Source: Ensifer adhaerens (GTDB taxonomy: Bacteria; Pseudomonadota; Alphaproteobacteria; Rhizobiales; Rhizobiaceae). Taken from it: 64,000 nucleotides of DNA. Location: positions 1 to 64,000 of the forward strand of contig NZ_CP118612.1 in the NCBI RefSeq assembly GCF_028993555.1, written 5' to 3'. The first letter of the stretch is position 1, and each line of letters opens with the position of its first letter. The notes under the pieces are model-generated. The model saw only the letters and a program-made list of their open reading frames with translations. It did not search any database and had not been told where the DNA came from. Positions 37,360-46,838 of this stretch are shown one piece after another. The translations under genes and the position numbers were made by a program.

Positions 37360-38697
37360 CTATCTGACCAGACGGATTGCCCCCGGATTGTTGATGGTGT
37401 TGTTCGCAAGCGCTGCCTTGCAATCCAGCTTGAAGCTGCTGTTGCCGATCATGGTGATCTCCTGCGCGACGATGCGCACGCATTCGCCGCCGGTGGTACC
37501 ACTGCCGGCATACTGGATCTCACGCGATGCCGGCATGTAGATGATCCCCGCAAGCGATGAGGCGCTGTTGCCGTTGATCGTCGCCGTCGACGTATTGTTC
37601 CTGGCGGCAACTATCGAGAAGCCTGCCCAGTCCCCTGTCTGGGATGGCGTGATCTTGAAGGTCGAGCCACCGTGAATGTCGAGCTGGGCGCCGTTCATCA
37701 GGAAGAAGGTGACGCCCTCACCGGTCAGCACCGACTGACTGGCGAGTTTCAGGGTGCCTCCGTCGATGATGTAGGAACCTGGCCGCAGAAGAACCTTACC
37801 CTTGATTTCCAGACCGCCGTAGGTTCCGGGCTTCAGTTCGACGGTATAGCCGGCGGGCGGGTTGTTCGGCGTCTTGCTCGTACCGTTGCAATCGCCATTG
37901 CCGCCACCGCCGTCCACGAAATTCTGCCCGCATCCCGAAAGGTTCACCCAGCTTCCCGTCGTGGGCATTTTCTTCGAAGGGAAGGGGTCTGGGATTGGCG
38001 CAACCTCTTCCACTGCCTTGGGGCAGGCAAGCGTGAGGTTGGCAAGCGTCGCCGAAACCTTGCCGGCGGTGTACAGACACTCGGTTTTGAGCGTGGCCGA
38101 CCCGCTGAGATAGATCGACTGCGCATCGGTCGAGTCCGAGGTGATCGTACACCCGGAAGTGTCGACGGTGGCGCTGCCGCTCACTTCGAAAGCCCGGCTT
38201 GCTGTCGGATGGAGCGCCAGAATGCACGCTTCCCGCCCAGGCATGCGGGCGGCGACGCTGACGCGATCGATCGTGTAGGGCCGAAGACCGTAGAACAGCG
38301 GCGGGTATGTGTGCTCATAGGTCGCCGTTGCCGTCGTCTCAACGCCGAGAGAGCCGAAAGCAAGGCTAACTGTGTCGGAGGCAACTGGTGTCACTGAACT
38401 CCCCGAACTGAGTTCGTCGACGATTGCAGGCGTGCCGAAGTTGGCGAAGAAGGTCGTGTTCGCCAGATCTTTCGCTTTGGCTGCATCACCCCCGTCGCCA
38501 TAGGACTTCAGCGCAGAGAAGGCGGCTGCATCGAGCCCGTCCTGCATCTTCACGGCTTCGAGATTGATACGAGCGAGATTGATAGCGACCGAAGCCCCCG
38601 TAAGCAACGGCACCATCACCAGAGCTGTCATAACGGCGAAGTTGCCGTTTTTGTCCTTGAGGATGCGGAAAAACTTCTCCCTGAAACTACCCAGCAT
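37360..38697 (-). CDS. TadG-like pilus-assembly-related protein
   Basis: A 445-residue protein with a TadE/TadG-type N-terminus: a short basic cytoplasmic segment, then DKNGNFAVMTALVMVPLLTG with a membrane helix and ARINLEAVKMQDGLDAAAFS. The remaining 370 residues are extracytoplasmic, Ser/Thr/Gly-rich, with repeated short strands (GTYGGLEIKGKVLLRPGSYI) suggesting a beta-helix-like body. Two Cys pairs may form disulfides. No other tad/flp genes are nearby, so this is an orphan member, as is common in rhizobia. Confidence 0.82.
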   Translation of the reverse strand: MLGSFREKFFRILKDKNGNFAVMTALVMVPLLTGASVAINLARINLEAVKMQDGLDAAAFSALKSYGDGGDAAKAKDLANTTFFANFGTPAIVDELSSGSSVTPVASDTVSLAFGSLGVETTATATYEHTYPPLFYGLRPYTIDRVSVAARMPGREACILALHPTASRAFEVSGSATVDTSGCTITSDSTDAQSIYLSGSATLKTECLYTAGKVSATLANLTLACPKAVEEVAPIPDPFPSKKMPTTGSWVNLSGCGQNFVDGGGGNGDCNGTSKTPNNPPAGYTVELKPGTYGGLEIKGKVLLRPGSYIIDGGTLKLASQSVLTGEGVTFFLMNGAQLDIHGGSTFKITPSQTGDWAGFSIVAARNNTSTATINGNSASSLAGIIYMPASREIQYAGSGTTGGECVRIVAQEITMIGNSSFKLDCKAALANNTINNPGAIRLVR

Positions 38698-38912
38698 CGC
38701 CCCGCTCCTTAATTTTTACATTAGAAGTAGGTAATATTTATCGCGCTAAAAAGCCGTTAAATGCGAACAGACATTTTGATCTATCGCGGTTCGCGATGTG
38801 CATATCTCGCTGATGAATTCCGGAGGCGCAACCAGCCCGCCCCCTGAATGAAGCCGGAAAACTCCAGCCTCCGCTGGTCCAGAAACCTGGGGCGGTTCAA
38901 ATTCCTCTGACC

Positions 38913-40295
38913 TCAACGCGGCAGAATGTTCTGGTTCATGTGGAAGAGATTGTGTGGATCGTAGTCGCGCTTGACCTTCTGAAGCCTTGCGTAGATTTCC
39001 GCACCGAACGCATCGCGAACCAGAGTTTCACCTTCCCCAAAACCAGGAAAGTTCAGGTACAGGCGACCGGTGGAATAGGACTGCATATCCCGCCAAACGT
39101 CGCGAACCCACTCGATGTTGGTATCGTCCTCCGCCGGATTGGACCAGATTGCGTCGAGACTGAGCATGAAGGGCATGGAACGGTCGCCAAAGGCGGTGGC
39201 ATCGGCGGCAACCCGTTGCACCGCGCCGCCAAACTTCCAGATCGACGCAAAGGTCATCTCGGACGGTCGTTTCGCCACGCGTTTAGTGATATCGGCGATA
39301 ACGCCATTGTCGAGGCCCGACAGGTATGTCGATTTCCAGTAGCAGCGGTCGCGGCCAGCGGGAAACAACCCGTCGTAGATGGACTGAAGTGCACGGTATG
39401 GCATGCGGCCGCTGAAATCGAGCCGCGGTTCGCCAAGGCTGAGCAGGGGCTGCGTGACATGCTCTCCCTCTTCAGCCGGACCATCATAGACGGTGGCGAG
39501 CGTCAGCACACGCTTGCCCCATATGTCTTCCGGGTAGGCCGGGTCATTGGGTATGGTGGAAAACTCGGCAAGACCGCTGACTTCGTCCGGCGCCGAGGCC
39601 ATATAGTCACGCCATTGCGGAAGGATGTCGTCGGCGCGCTCTTCGGGGTACGCGGGAGCGCAGAACATCAGCTCTTCCGCGATCGGATGGAGCCGAAATT
39701 CAAAGTTCACGACGATGCCGAAGTTGCCGCCACCGCCCTTCAGTGCCCACAGCAGGTCGGCGTTTTCCGTCTCGCTCGCATGGATCAGATCACCGCCGGC
39801 GGCAACCACGTCGGCGGCAACGAGATTGTCGCAGCTAAGACCGTGCATACCTCGCAGCCAACCGATGCCACCCGACAAGGTAAGCCCGGCCACGCCCGTG
39901 GCTGAAATCAGCCCGCCGGGCGTGGCGCGTCCGAAAGGCGTCGTAGCGGCGTCGACATCGCCCCAGGTGGCCCCGCCTTCGACATACGCCCGGTCAAGTC
40001 CAGACGTGATGCGGACTGCATTCATCGGAGACAGGTCGATCATCAGCCCGCCATCACAGACGGCATAGCCGGCGACATTGTGCCCGCCACCGCGAACGGC
40101 GATGGCGAGCCCGTGGGTGCGGGCGTGGTTTACCGACGCGACGACGTCGGCGGCGTTCCGGCATCTGGCGATCAGCGCGGGCCGCCTGTCGATCATGCCG
40201 TTCCATACCACTCGCGCAGCGTCGTAAGCGGCGCTTCCCGGAGCAAGCAGCTCGCCGCGCAGTTCACAGCGGAGTGCTTCATGCGTCATGTCCAT
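38913..40295 (-). CDS. FAD-linked oxidoreductase (berberine-bridge type)
   Basis: A 460-residue FAD_binding_4/BBE enzyme. N-terminal PLALIARCRNAADVV-type segment reads RPALIARCRNAADVVASVNH, followed by AVRGGGHNVAGYAVCDGG with the His that links to FAD and GLTLSGGIGWL. The C-terminal BBE segment is VKRDYDPHNLFHMNQNILPR. The family oxidises sugars, alkaloids or other alcohols with O2. It is divergent from a GlxA-type regulator (84 bp gap), which likely controls it. A truncated relative lies at 31.7 kb. Confidence 0.9.
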   Translation of the reverse strand: MDMTHEALRCELRGELLAPGSAAYDAARVVWNGMIDRRPALIARCRNAADVVASVNHARTHGLAIAVRGGGHNVAGYAVCDGGLMIDLSPMNAVRITSGLDRAYVEGGATWGDVDAATTPFGRATPGGLISATGVAGLTLSGGIGWLRGMHGLSCDNLVAADVVAAGGDLIHASETENADLLWALKGGGGNFGIVVNFEFRLHPIAEELMFCAPAYPEERADDILPQWRDYMASAPDEVSGLAEFSTIPNDPAYPEDIWGKRVLTLATVYDGPAEEGEHVTQPLLSLGEPRLDFSGRMPYRALQSIYDGLFPAGRDRCYWKSTYLSGLDNGVIADITKRVAKRPSEMTFASIWKFGGAVQRVAADATAFGDRSMPFMLSLDAIWSNPAEDDTNIEWVRDVWRDMQSYSTGRLYLNFPGFGEGETLVRDAFGAEIYARLQKVKRDYDPHNLFHMNQNILPR

Positions 40296-40379
40296 GTCTC
40301 CTCTAGGCTTCGTATCAGCCTAGTAGCGTCGGACCTTTGGGACTAAAGTCAAATATGCTGAAAAGCGGTCGTTTCTGCC

Positions 40380-41489
40380 ATGCTCGATCAAGAGGGCCGC
40401 ATCAAAGTTGCTATCCTGGCGGTGCCGGAGGTCACGGCCTCGGCGTTGTTCGGCATGTTTGACCTGTTTTCTTCACCGGGCCGGGACTGGTCCTACATCG
40501 TCAGTGGCGAAGCAGGCGAACAGCGCATGCAGCCCTATATCGTTGCACGATCCCGTGAGGGTTTCGAAGCCGCGAATGGCATCCGGGTGAAGCCAGACTA
40601 TGATTTCAACGGATGCCCGCGCCCTGATATCGTTTGCATCCCGGACTTCTTCGTGAATCCGGGCGCGAGTGTCACCGGACAGTATGAACCTGAAGCACGA
40701 TGGCTGAAGCGGTCGCATGAGGACGGCGCGATGTTGGCCAGCGCCTGTTCAGGTGCGGTGTTGCTCGGCGAAGCCGGGCTGCTCGTTAATTGTGATGCTA
40801 CAATTCACTGGGGCTATGTCGCGACGCTCACCAACAACTATCCGGGCGTCCGAGTGAGAGTGGATCGGTCTCTCGTGCTAAGCGGCGAAGCGCAGCGCAT
40901 CGTCATGGCGGGAGGCGGATCGAACTGGCAGGACCTCGCACTGTACCTGATCGCGCGATTTGTCGGTCTGAAGGAGGCAATGGAAGTCGCCAAGGTCTAC
41001 ATGCTGCAATGGCATGACTTGGGACAACAGCCATTCGCATCGCTGGTGAGCCTCCGGCAGAGAACCGATGTGGTGATAAACAGATGCCAGCAGTGGGTGG
41101 CGACGAACTACAAGACTCACGCTCCGGTCGCCGCGATGATAGCACTTTCAGGCCTTCCGGAACGTTCCTTCATCCGGCGCTTCACCAAGGCCGCAGGCAT
41201 GACTCCCCTCGACTATGTGCATGCACTGCGTCTTGAGGAAGCCAAGCAGATGCTGGAGACCACCGATCTGCCGTTCGAAGCCGTGGCCAATGAAGTTGGC
41301 TATGAGGATGCGGGCTTCTTCGGCCGTCTGTTCCGCCGTGAGACCAGCCTGACACCTGGACGCTATCGCCTGCGATTTGGCTCCTTGCGCAGAACGCTGA
41401 TGCACAAATACGCGGACATGCGTCGAGGCCATGCACCGACACGACCGATGCGATCGAACGGCTTTTTGGGTCGACCTTTCCGGTTCTGA
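40380..41489 (+). CDS. GlxA-type AraC-family regulator
   Basis: A 369-residue regulator. Residues about 1-190 are a DJ-1/PfpI-like sensor domain (KVAILAVPEVTASALFGMFD, the elbow LASACSGAVLLGEAGLL). Residues about 235-340 are two AraC helix-turn-helix motifs (VAAMIALSGLPERSFIRRF and PFEAVANEVGYEDAGFFGRL then FRRE). It is divergent from an FAD oxidoreductase gene and presumably regulates it. It is distinct from the exported DJ-1 protein at 20.8 kb, which has no DNA-binding domain. Confidence 0.92.
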   Translation: MLDQEGRIKVAILAVPEVTASALFGMFDLFSSPGRDWSYIVSGEAGEQRMQPYIVARSREGFEAANGIRVKPDYDFNGCPRPDIVCIPDFFVNPGASVTGQYEPEARWLKRSHEDGAMLASACSGAVLLGEAGLLVNCDATIHWGYVATLTNNYPGVRVRVDRSLVLSGEAQRIVMAGGGSNWQDLALYLIARFVGLKEAMEVAKVYMLQWHDLGQQPFASLVSLRQRTDVVINRCQQWVATNYKTHAPVAAMIALSGLPERSFIRRFTKAAGMTPLDYVHALRLEEAKQMLETTDLPFEAVANEVGYEDAGFFGRLFRRETSLTPGRYRLRFGSLRRTLMHKYADMRRGHAPTRPMRSNGFLGRPFRF

Positions 41490-41951
41490 TTCGTCGCTGA
41501 GCGCGGATCACCGTTCAAGGATATGCGAGGTCCGCTCTCGGCAGAGGATTTGCTCTTTTGGCCGAGCTAGCCAATGTCTTGGAAGGGTCAGTCGGCTTGC
41601 CGCCATGTCGCTCAGGCGGCGCCGCTCGTCTCGAGCGGGTGGAAAAAAGAATTTCCTGCCGCTCGATTTTAAGAGCTTGAGGTGTGTTTGTTGCCAAAGA
41701 TTTCGAAGTGATGGATTTCGACGGTGCACCTTTATGCGAATTTCGAAGGGAAACATCGCGGCGTGATACGGTCCGTGCCGGCCGCCGCCGTTCTCGCGCC
41801 TCGCGATCCCGAGGACGTTGAGCGGTCTCCAGCGCGCCGAGCAGCTTGCGGGGCATGCCGCGGTCGCGCACGGCCCCTTTGCGCGCCAACCCTTAGTTTC
41901 CGGCAGCGGAGGTTCGATCCGCTGCCAGAGATGTCTCAACCAGCGATCTTC
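41490..41951. other. Gene-free or decayed stretch
   Basis: About 460 bp. The minus-strand frame at 41939 begins LWQRIEPPLPETKGWR, which faintly recalls the start of an IS5-type transposase, but nothing after it supports that. No other feature recognised. Confidence 0.35.
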
Positions 41952-42284
41952 TTATTTCGTCGGGGGCTTGTAGGTAGATGCGATTGTGCCCGCCTTCTCT
42001 TGCGCAGCCTTGAATTCCGCCCCCGTGTAGGCTCGCACGGTTTTGACATTCGACACGGCTCCGGATGCGCCGATGACGAGAAGTGCAGGGACCAGGTCCG
42101 CGCCATCGTTGAATTCCGTGATGGCCAACCAATCGGTTTCGCCGGTCGTGACGTAGAAGGAATGCAGTTTCCCCCCAGCTGCCTCCATGATGCCACGGGC
42201 CGCTTTTTCTCGGTCCGATGGATTGTCAATCATTCCCTTCGCTGACGTGGCTGTATAGCACCCTGTGGTTATAAACAGTGGCAT
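41952..42284 (-). CDS. GYD-domain protein
   Basis: A 110-residue GYD-family protein. The ATG at 42284 follows GGGAGG and begins MPLFITTGCYTATSAKGMID, the family's usual start. The core EAAGGKLHSFYVTTGETDWL and the C-terminal VSNVKTVRAYTGAEF fit the ferredoxin-like fold of the family. No catalytic role is established. The predicted protein is soluble and cytosolic. It stands alone. Confidence 0.85.
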   Translation of the reverse strand: MPLFITTGCYTATSAKGMIDNPSDREKAARGIMEAAGGKLHSFYVTTGETDWLAITEFNDGADLVPALLVIGASGAVSNVKTVRAYTGAEFKAAQEKAGTIASTYKPPTK

Positions 42285-42502
42285 AGGACATCCTCCCGCG
42301 ATATGGGCAGATCGAATGATCTGCCGAACAGTCACTATCTCAACTTGGCGTTAGACGAACGTCGGACCGCAGAGCGCTAGATTTCGTCGCCGCCGACCTC
42401 TACGCCTTCATGGTGGCCGGCCCCCGGTGGCCTCTTGCCGCAGCGATCTGCTGGTTCGCCATGGCCTGAATACTTGCTTCTCGTGGGCGCGTTGCCTTCT
42501 AT

Positions 42503-42730
42503 TCAGCCGGCACCTTGGGACACACTTGGCAGCCAAAGACCCTCGGCCCCACTCCAACCGGCAGCTGGAATGTCGCACTTTCGATCAAACTCGCCGATCG
42601 GCGCCTGGCGTACGCAATTCTTGATCGTTTCGAATTCATGTCTCGCAACCTGGGCAGCATCGGTCTCTGCGCGGGCAATGGCGCACGTGGAAAGAACCAG
42701 CACGGTCAGCGCGAGCAAGATCCTCAGCAT
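42503..42730 (-). CDS. Small exported hypothetical protein, 75 residues
   Basis: A signal peptide (MLRILLALTVLVLSTCAIARA) precedes about 54 mature residues with two Cys (IKNCVRQ and DRKCDIPA), possibly a disulfide. GGAGGAGCTTGAG-like sequence lies just upstream of the ATG. No family recognised. The C-terminus may be shortened relative to any homologue. Confidence 0.5.
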   Translation of the reverse strand: MLRILLALTVLVLSTCAIARAETDAAQVARHEFETIKNCVRQAPIGEFDRKCDIPAAGWSGAEGLWLPSVSQGAG

Positions 42731-43098
42731 CTCAAGCTCCTCCTGAATTTTAGGCTACGCTAATCTACAGCAGATGAAGCAGGTTGGCCTGTAGTCATTC
42801 CGAGCTAGCACGGATGGTCAATGGCTACGTTGTCACGCGCGCCTTGCCGCTCCCCCTGGCAATCGTGACCAGTTCGATTGGTCCCCCAAACCGAGCAGCT
42901 CGCGGCCACATGACACGCCAACAATGGTTGCTTTTCAGCGGAGGTCCGGTGCGCGAGCGGCCACACTGCTTGCGCGTCGTCAAACTTCGCGGGATGGGTG
43001 GGGCGCAGGTTCGCTGTCGATCTGTAATTAAGCATAAACTAATTCAGGTCGGTTGCCTTGTGGTATCCTGCGGCAAGGACGCCTTGGGGGGCTGTGCG

Positions 43099-43881
43099 AT
43101 GTTTCGCGTGCTGGTGCTAATCCTTGCTCTTGTCGCATATCCTTTGCAGCCCGCCGCAGCGCCTCCGGATGTCGATTTGGAGCTCCTGCTAGCGGTCGAC
43201 ACGTCGGGTTCCATGGACATGGCGGAAGCGCGCCTGCAGCGCCTCGGCTATCTGGAAGCGCTCCGACATCCCGATTTCATCAACGCCGTCAAAGGCGGGT
43301 ACCTGGGACGCATTGCCATCGGCTATTTTGAATGGGCTGGGCGGGTGGAGGAATCGTCTGTCGTCGCCTGGCAGGTGATTGAAGATGCCAAGGATGTCGA
43401 AGCCTTTGCCGCCAAGCTCGAAGCCCGTCCCATTGGCACGCGGCATGGCACCTCGATCTCGAGTGCAATCCGTTTTGGCACGAAACTGATCGAAGCCAAC
43501 GCCTATGTCGCAGCGCGCCGCATCCTCGACGTTTCCGGTGACGGGTTCAACAACACGGGTTTACCAATCGCAGTCGCTCGCGATGACGCTCTGGCGCGTG
43601 GGATCGTAATCAATGGATTGGTGATACTCATCCGGCCCACCACTTCCACGGTTCCGCTCGAGCGCTATTATGCGGAATGCGTCATCGGCGGTCCTGGCTC
43701 CTTTATGATTCCCGTGCGTAACGTGGAGGATTTCCCGAGTGCCGTGCGCCAGAAGCTGCTGCTCGAAGTGGGCGGGCTGACGCCTAGCTTGACTGCCCAG
43801 CCAGCCGCCATGCGCGCGCCAGTAGACTGCAGGGTCGGCGAGAAACATCCGAGCTTTGTTGAACCGGCGTTTCGGAACTAG
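43099..43881 (+). CDS. Exported DUF1194 (von Willebrand A-like) protein
   Basis: Starts at ATG 43099 (MFRVLVLILALVAYP); the longer frame from 42784 is rejected for lack of homology and because this start gives a signal peptide. The 260 residues contain the MIDAS-type motif LLLAVDTSGSMDMAEARLQR, then GRIAIGYFEWAGR and RILDVSGDGFNNTG, typical of DUF1194 proteins. It is probably periplasmic and may bind metal and a protein partner. It converges with the TPR regulator gene. Confidence 0.87.
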   Translation: MFRVLVLILALVAYPLQPAAAPPDVDLELLLAVDTSGSMDMAEARLQRLGYLEALRHPDFINAVKGGYLGRIAIGYFEWAGRVEESSVVAWQVIEDAKDVEAFAAKLEARPIGTRHGTSISSAIRFGTKLIEANAYVAARRILDVSGDGFNNTGLPIAVARDDALARGIVINGLVILIRPTTSTVPLERYYAECVIGGPGSFMIPVRNVEDFPSAVRQKLLLEVGGLTPSLTAQPAAMRAPVDCRVGEKHPSFVEPAFRN

Positions 43882-43949
43882 TTGATGCTGTCCACCGCCC
43901 TTGAACGACGCAGCGAAGGCTCTGATTTTTGCCTTCCTGTTTCGCCGTA

Positions 43950-45464
43950 TCACGAGACTTGTCGCAGCGCGTGCATGCCTTCGACAACCCGATCAAGTTC
44001 CTGCTGACGTTCGAAGGCGATTCCACGGACGGCGTAATCTACCGGATCGAAACCCGGTTGCAGAGCTTGCAGTCGGGCGACCGTCTTTCTGGCCGCAGCG
44101 GTATCGCCTGCCAACGCCTGAGCAGCCCCAAGCCGCGCAAGACCCCAGGCACCTAGCCTCGGGATGCGCCCTAGTCGTTCCGCAGCGCCGGCATAGTCTC
44201 CGGCAAGATAAAGCGCCATCGAGCGGTCAAAATGGTACCAGTCTGGGTGCAGCGGATTTAGCCGGACCGCACGGTCCATCCAGGCGATACCCTCTTCCCC
44301 CCGCCCGCGAAGGACGAGCAGATAGCCCATCTGCGCGATTGTATCGGCATCGTAAGGGTTAAGTTCGAGCGACCGCGCGACATGATGCTCGGCAGCGTCG
44401 TATTCTCGAAGATAAAGCCGGACGAGCCCGAGGATGCGGTGGGTGCGCGCCTCTTCCGGTGAAAGGCTCACCCCCGTTGAGGCGAGGCTGAGGGCAGTAC
44501 GCAACTCGGTATCGGCGCTCAGGCCGTATTTGCCGAGGATGACGGTCGCAAGCGCAAGGTAGGAATGAACGAGGCCATTCGTTGGATCGCGAACGAGCGC
44601 TTCCGACAGAACTTCATGTGCTTTCTGGTTGTCTCCCTCGCCGTAGCCCCGCAGCAGCGCTACACCCTGCAGGAGCAGGTCATGCGCCTTTCGGTCGGCC
44701 GGAGGCTTGCGTGCAGCCAGCCGAAGCGACGCACCCTCCACATGTGACACCAATCGGCTGATAACCTGCCGCGCAATAAGATCCTCAAGAGCCAGCGGGT
44801 CCGGGTCGTACGCCTCAAGACGATCCGCCCACACCAGGCTACCGTCGGCGGCGTCGATGAGGCTGACACCAACCCGCACCATTCCCTCATCCCGGTCAAT
44901 GTGGCCGTCGACGAGATAGCGAGCCCCGAGACGTTTCGCGAGGGCTTTCGGCTCGCTTCTGTCTGCGTGTGCCGATGCAAGCGATGTGGCTCGGGCAATG
45001 ACCGGAACGATCCTGAATCTGGCAAGGCCGTTGATGATCTCCTCGCAGAGCATCTCACTATATGATGCGTTGCTGTCGGGGGTGCGGTCTTCGAACGGCA
45101 GCACCGCGATTGGTGTTTCTTCGCCGTCATAGGACGCGTCGGCCATTTTTGATGAACCTGGGTCCAGAAAATATCCTCGACCTGCCACCGTTCTGATTGT
45201 TGATGGGCCGACGGAGCCGAGCGCCTTTCTGATTTCGCGGATCGCCTGCGTCAGCGAATCCTCGGTGACGATCACGTCCGGCCAAACAGCATCCATTAAG
45301 TCGCGTTTCGACACAACGCGGCCCGCCTCTTTGGCGAGGCAGGCAAGAAGTTCGAATGCCTTTCGACGTAAAGTAACAACGCCAGCTTCGTTCAGAAGAA
45401 GGCCGCGGTTGAGGTCGAGCGTGAATCCTCGGAAGCGAATGGGCGTTTGGCTGCCCACGGCCAT
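43950..45464 (-). CDS. CadC-like winged-helix regulator with TPR repeats
   Basis: A 504-residue protein starting at ATG 45464, about 10 nt after GGAGG. Residues about 10-105 are an OmpR/CadC-type DNA-binding domain (GVVTLRRKAFELLACLA then TEDSLTQAIREIRKAL and VAGRGYFLDP). Residues about 115-235 are a TolB-N-like domain (IAVLPFEDRTPDSNASYSEM then LAKRLGARYLVDGHID). The C-terminal half is TPR-like (DADTIAQMGYLLVLRGRGEE). No membrane helix was seen. Such regulators are common in rhizobia; the signal is unknown. Confidence 0.88.
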   Translation of the reverse strand: MAVGSQTPIRFRGFTLDLNRGLLLNEAGVVTLRRKAFELLACLAKEAGRVVSKRDLMDAVWPDVIVTEDSLTQAIREIRKALGSVGPSTIRTVAGRGYFLDPGSSKMADASYDGEETPIAVLPFEDRTPDSNASYSEMLCEEIINGLARFRIVPVIARATSLASAHADRSEPKALAKRLGARYLVDGHIDRDEGMVRVGVSLIDAADGSLVWADRLEAYDPDPLALEDLIARQVISRLVSHVEGASLRLAARKPPADRKAHDLLLQGVALLRGYGEGDNQKAHEVLSEALVRDPTNGLVHSYLALATVILGKYGLSADTELRTALSLASTGVSLSPEEARTHRILGLVRLYLREYDAAEHHVARSLELNPYDADTIAQMGYLLVLRGRGEEGIAWMDRAVRLNPLHPDWYHFDRSMALYLAGDYAGAAERLGRIPRLGAWGLARLGAAQALAGDTAAARKTVARLQALQPGFDPVDYAVRGIAFERQQELDRVVEGMHALRQVS

Positions 45465-45471
45465 GAGTTCT

Positions 45472-45687
45472 TCACCTCCGCGCAAAAGTCCTCAGATACG
45501 ACCAGAGTTGCGACTGTCTTGGTCGGTTGTCAACTGCGTTAAATGCAGTGATGGCTTCTCCACCCTCATCGACCGAAGCGAGAGAAAGATGGTCGATGCA
45601 GATGTCGTGATATGCGCCCGCCATACAGCTGCAGCTGGAAGCAGTTGTGAGGAACTCGAGAAGGTCTTGTCGCTCTGCGTCGCTCAT
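45472..45687 (-). CDS. Small hypothetical protein upstream of the TPR regulator
   Basis: 71 residues, MSDAERQDLLEFLTTASSC then SCMAGAYHDICIDHLSLASV. Not recognised. It begins 2 bp after the ChaC-like frame ends and stops 7 bp before the regulator start, so the three appear to be one transcript. Three Cys in CSCMAGAYHDIC could bind metal, which is speculation. Confidence 0.45.
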   Translation of the reverse strand: MSDAERQDLLEFLTTASSCSCMAGAYHDICIDHLSLASVDEGGEAITAFNAVDNRPRQSQLWSYLRTFARR

Positions 45688-45689
45688 CG

Positions 45690-46384
45690 TTACACACTCC
45701 CGATTTTATGCTGGTTCGATGCAAGAATGCGCTGCGCCACCATCGCTTGAAGTCGCCATAGCCGATGGTCGCGGATTCCTCGCTGTTCCAGGCCCTCGAC
45801 AGTTCGATACAAATACTCGGCGCAAGAACCGAGATGGCCCGCTGCCGTCGCGAGCACGTCGGCGACAGTCTCAATCGGCTGATACCCCGTATAAGCGAGC
45901 CTAGCCCTGTCGGCGCAGAAGGCGAGGGCTTGCGTCCGTACCCCCTCGACATTCGCAACGACCCAGCGCGGCTTGTTCGTGGTGGCCGGACTGGAAACTT
46001 CCCGACGAAGAAGCGCGATCAAGGCGTCACGGCGATGCGGCGGGGGAGGCGTTGCACCATGCCTTTGCATTGTCCGCCTCGATCCAATACCAGCATGAGC
46101 CCGGGGCACTCAGGCGTCCCGCGCCATCGCGTTAACCGCAGGCGAAAGGCGCGATGCCACCCGGGCGCGATCGCGTAACGTTCCTCAGCGACCTCAAAGG
46201 CGGGTTTCCAAAGGAGAGAGCCATAGGCGAACACCCAGACGGGACCGTCAGAAGGTCGCCCATCAAGGAGATCGTCGGCTAAAGCTTCATAGTCACCGTC
46301 CGTCATCGGCACAAAACCGGGCGCCGGCCCACTGTCGACGACGAGCCGGTTAGCCTTGGCAACGATCTCCGAGGTAAGTTGCAT
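45690..46384 (-). pseudogene. Frameshifted ChaC-like gamma-glutamylcyclotransferase
   Basis: ChaC enzymes release 5-oxoproline from gamma-glutamyl compounds such as glutathione. The first frame has the substrate-binding motif VWVFAYGSLLWKPAFEVAEE and RLTRWRGTPECPGLMLVLD. A one-base shift near 46.05 kb moves to the second frame, which continues RRDALIALLRREVSSPAT, then YTGYQPIETVADVLATAAGH. Combined length (about 230 residues) equals an intact ChaC. It could be a recent mutation or a sequence error. Confidence 0.78.
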
Positions 46385-46838
46385 GAGACGACCTTCACAG
46401 CGAATTCATGGTCGTCCAGGCGGAGCTTCCTGTCCCGAACAAGTTCTGAAATTTCGGTGAAATCGAGAAAGTCTCGGCTCCCGTCAGCCACGCATGATCC
46501 GCGAGCCCTCCTTGTCGGCGGGTTGCAATCTGCCTCTTCGAGGCATCGCAAACCTGCTGAGCGGTGATGCTCATCGGTTACTCCCGGTTTTGGGTTACGA
46601 TCCCGGTTTGCCATTCGGGCAAAACGATATATTTTAGGTAATTCTTATGTAATGATGAGTAGCGTGGAGGAGGCGCGTTCATGGGGTTAGGCGGAACAAC
46701 GATCCGCGCCCAATTTCTGGGCAAATTCGCTGAGGCATTGCTGTCGACGCTCGCGCTTCCGCGCCGGTTGTCGGCAATGCACTCTGAGCAACTCCTTAAA
46801 TCAGCGACTTCGCAATTCCGCCCCTTCTGAGACAACCG
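46385..46838. other. Stretch with a degenerate minus-strand frame only
   Basis: About 450 bp. On the minus strand a start at about 46575 reads MSITAQQVCDASKRQIATRR and stops after some 60 codons; a neighbouring frame reads DFLDFTEISELVRDRKLRLD. These may be parts of one small decayed gene, but no family was recognised. The AT-rich part near 46615-46660 may hold promoters. Confidence 0.35.

Noticed and set aside
42784..43098. A 105-residue N-terminal extension of the DUF1194 protein
   Set aside because: The extension has no homology-like features, and the internal ATG at 43099 begins a clear signal peptide.
46303..46614. A 103-codon minus-strand frame overlapping the ChaC start
   Set aside because: It overlaps the start of the ChaC-like gene in another frame. 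One segment looks protein-like, but no family or ribosome-binding site supports it.
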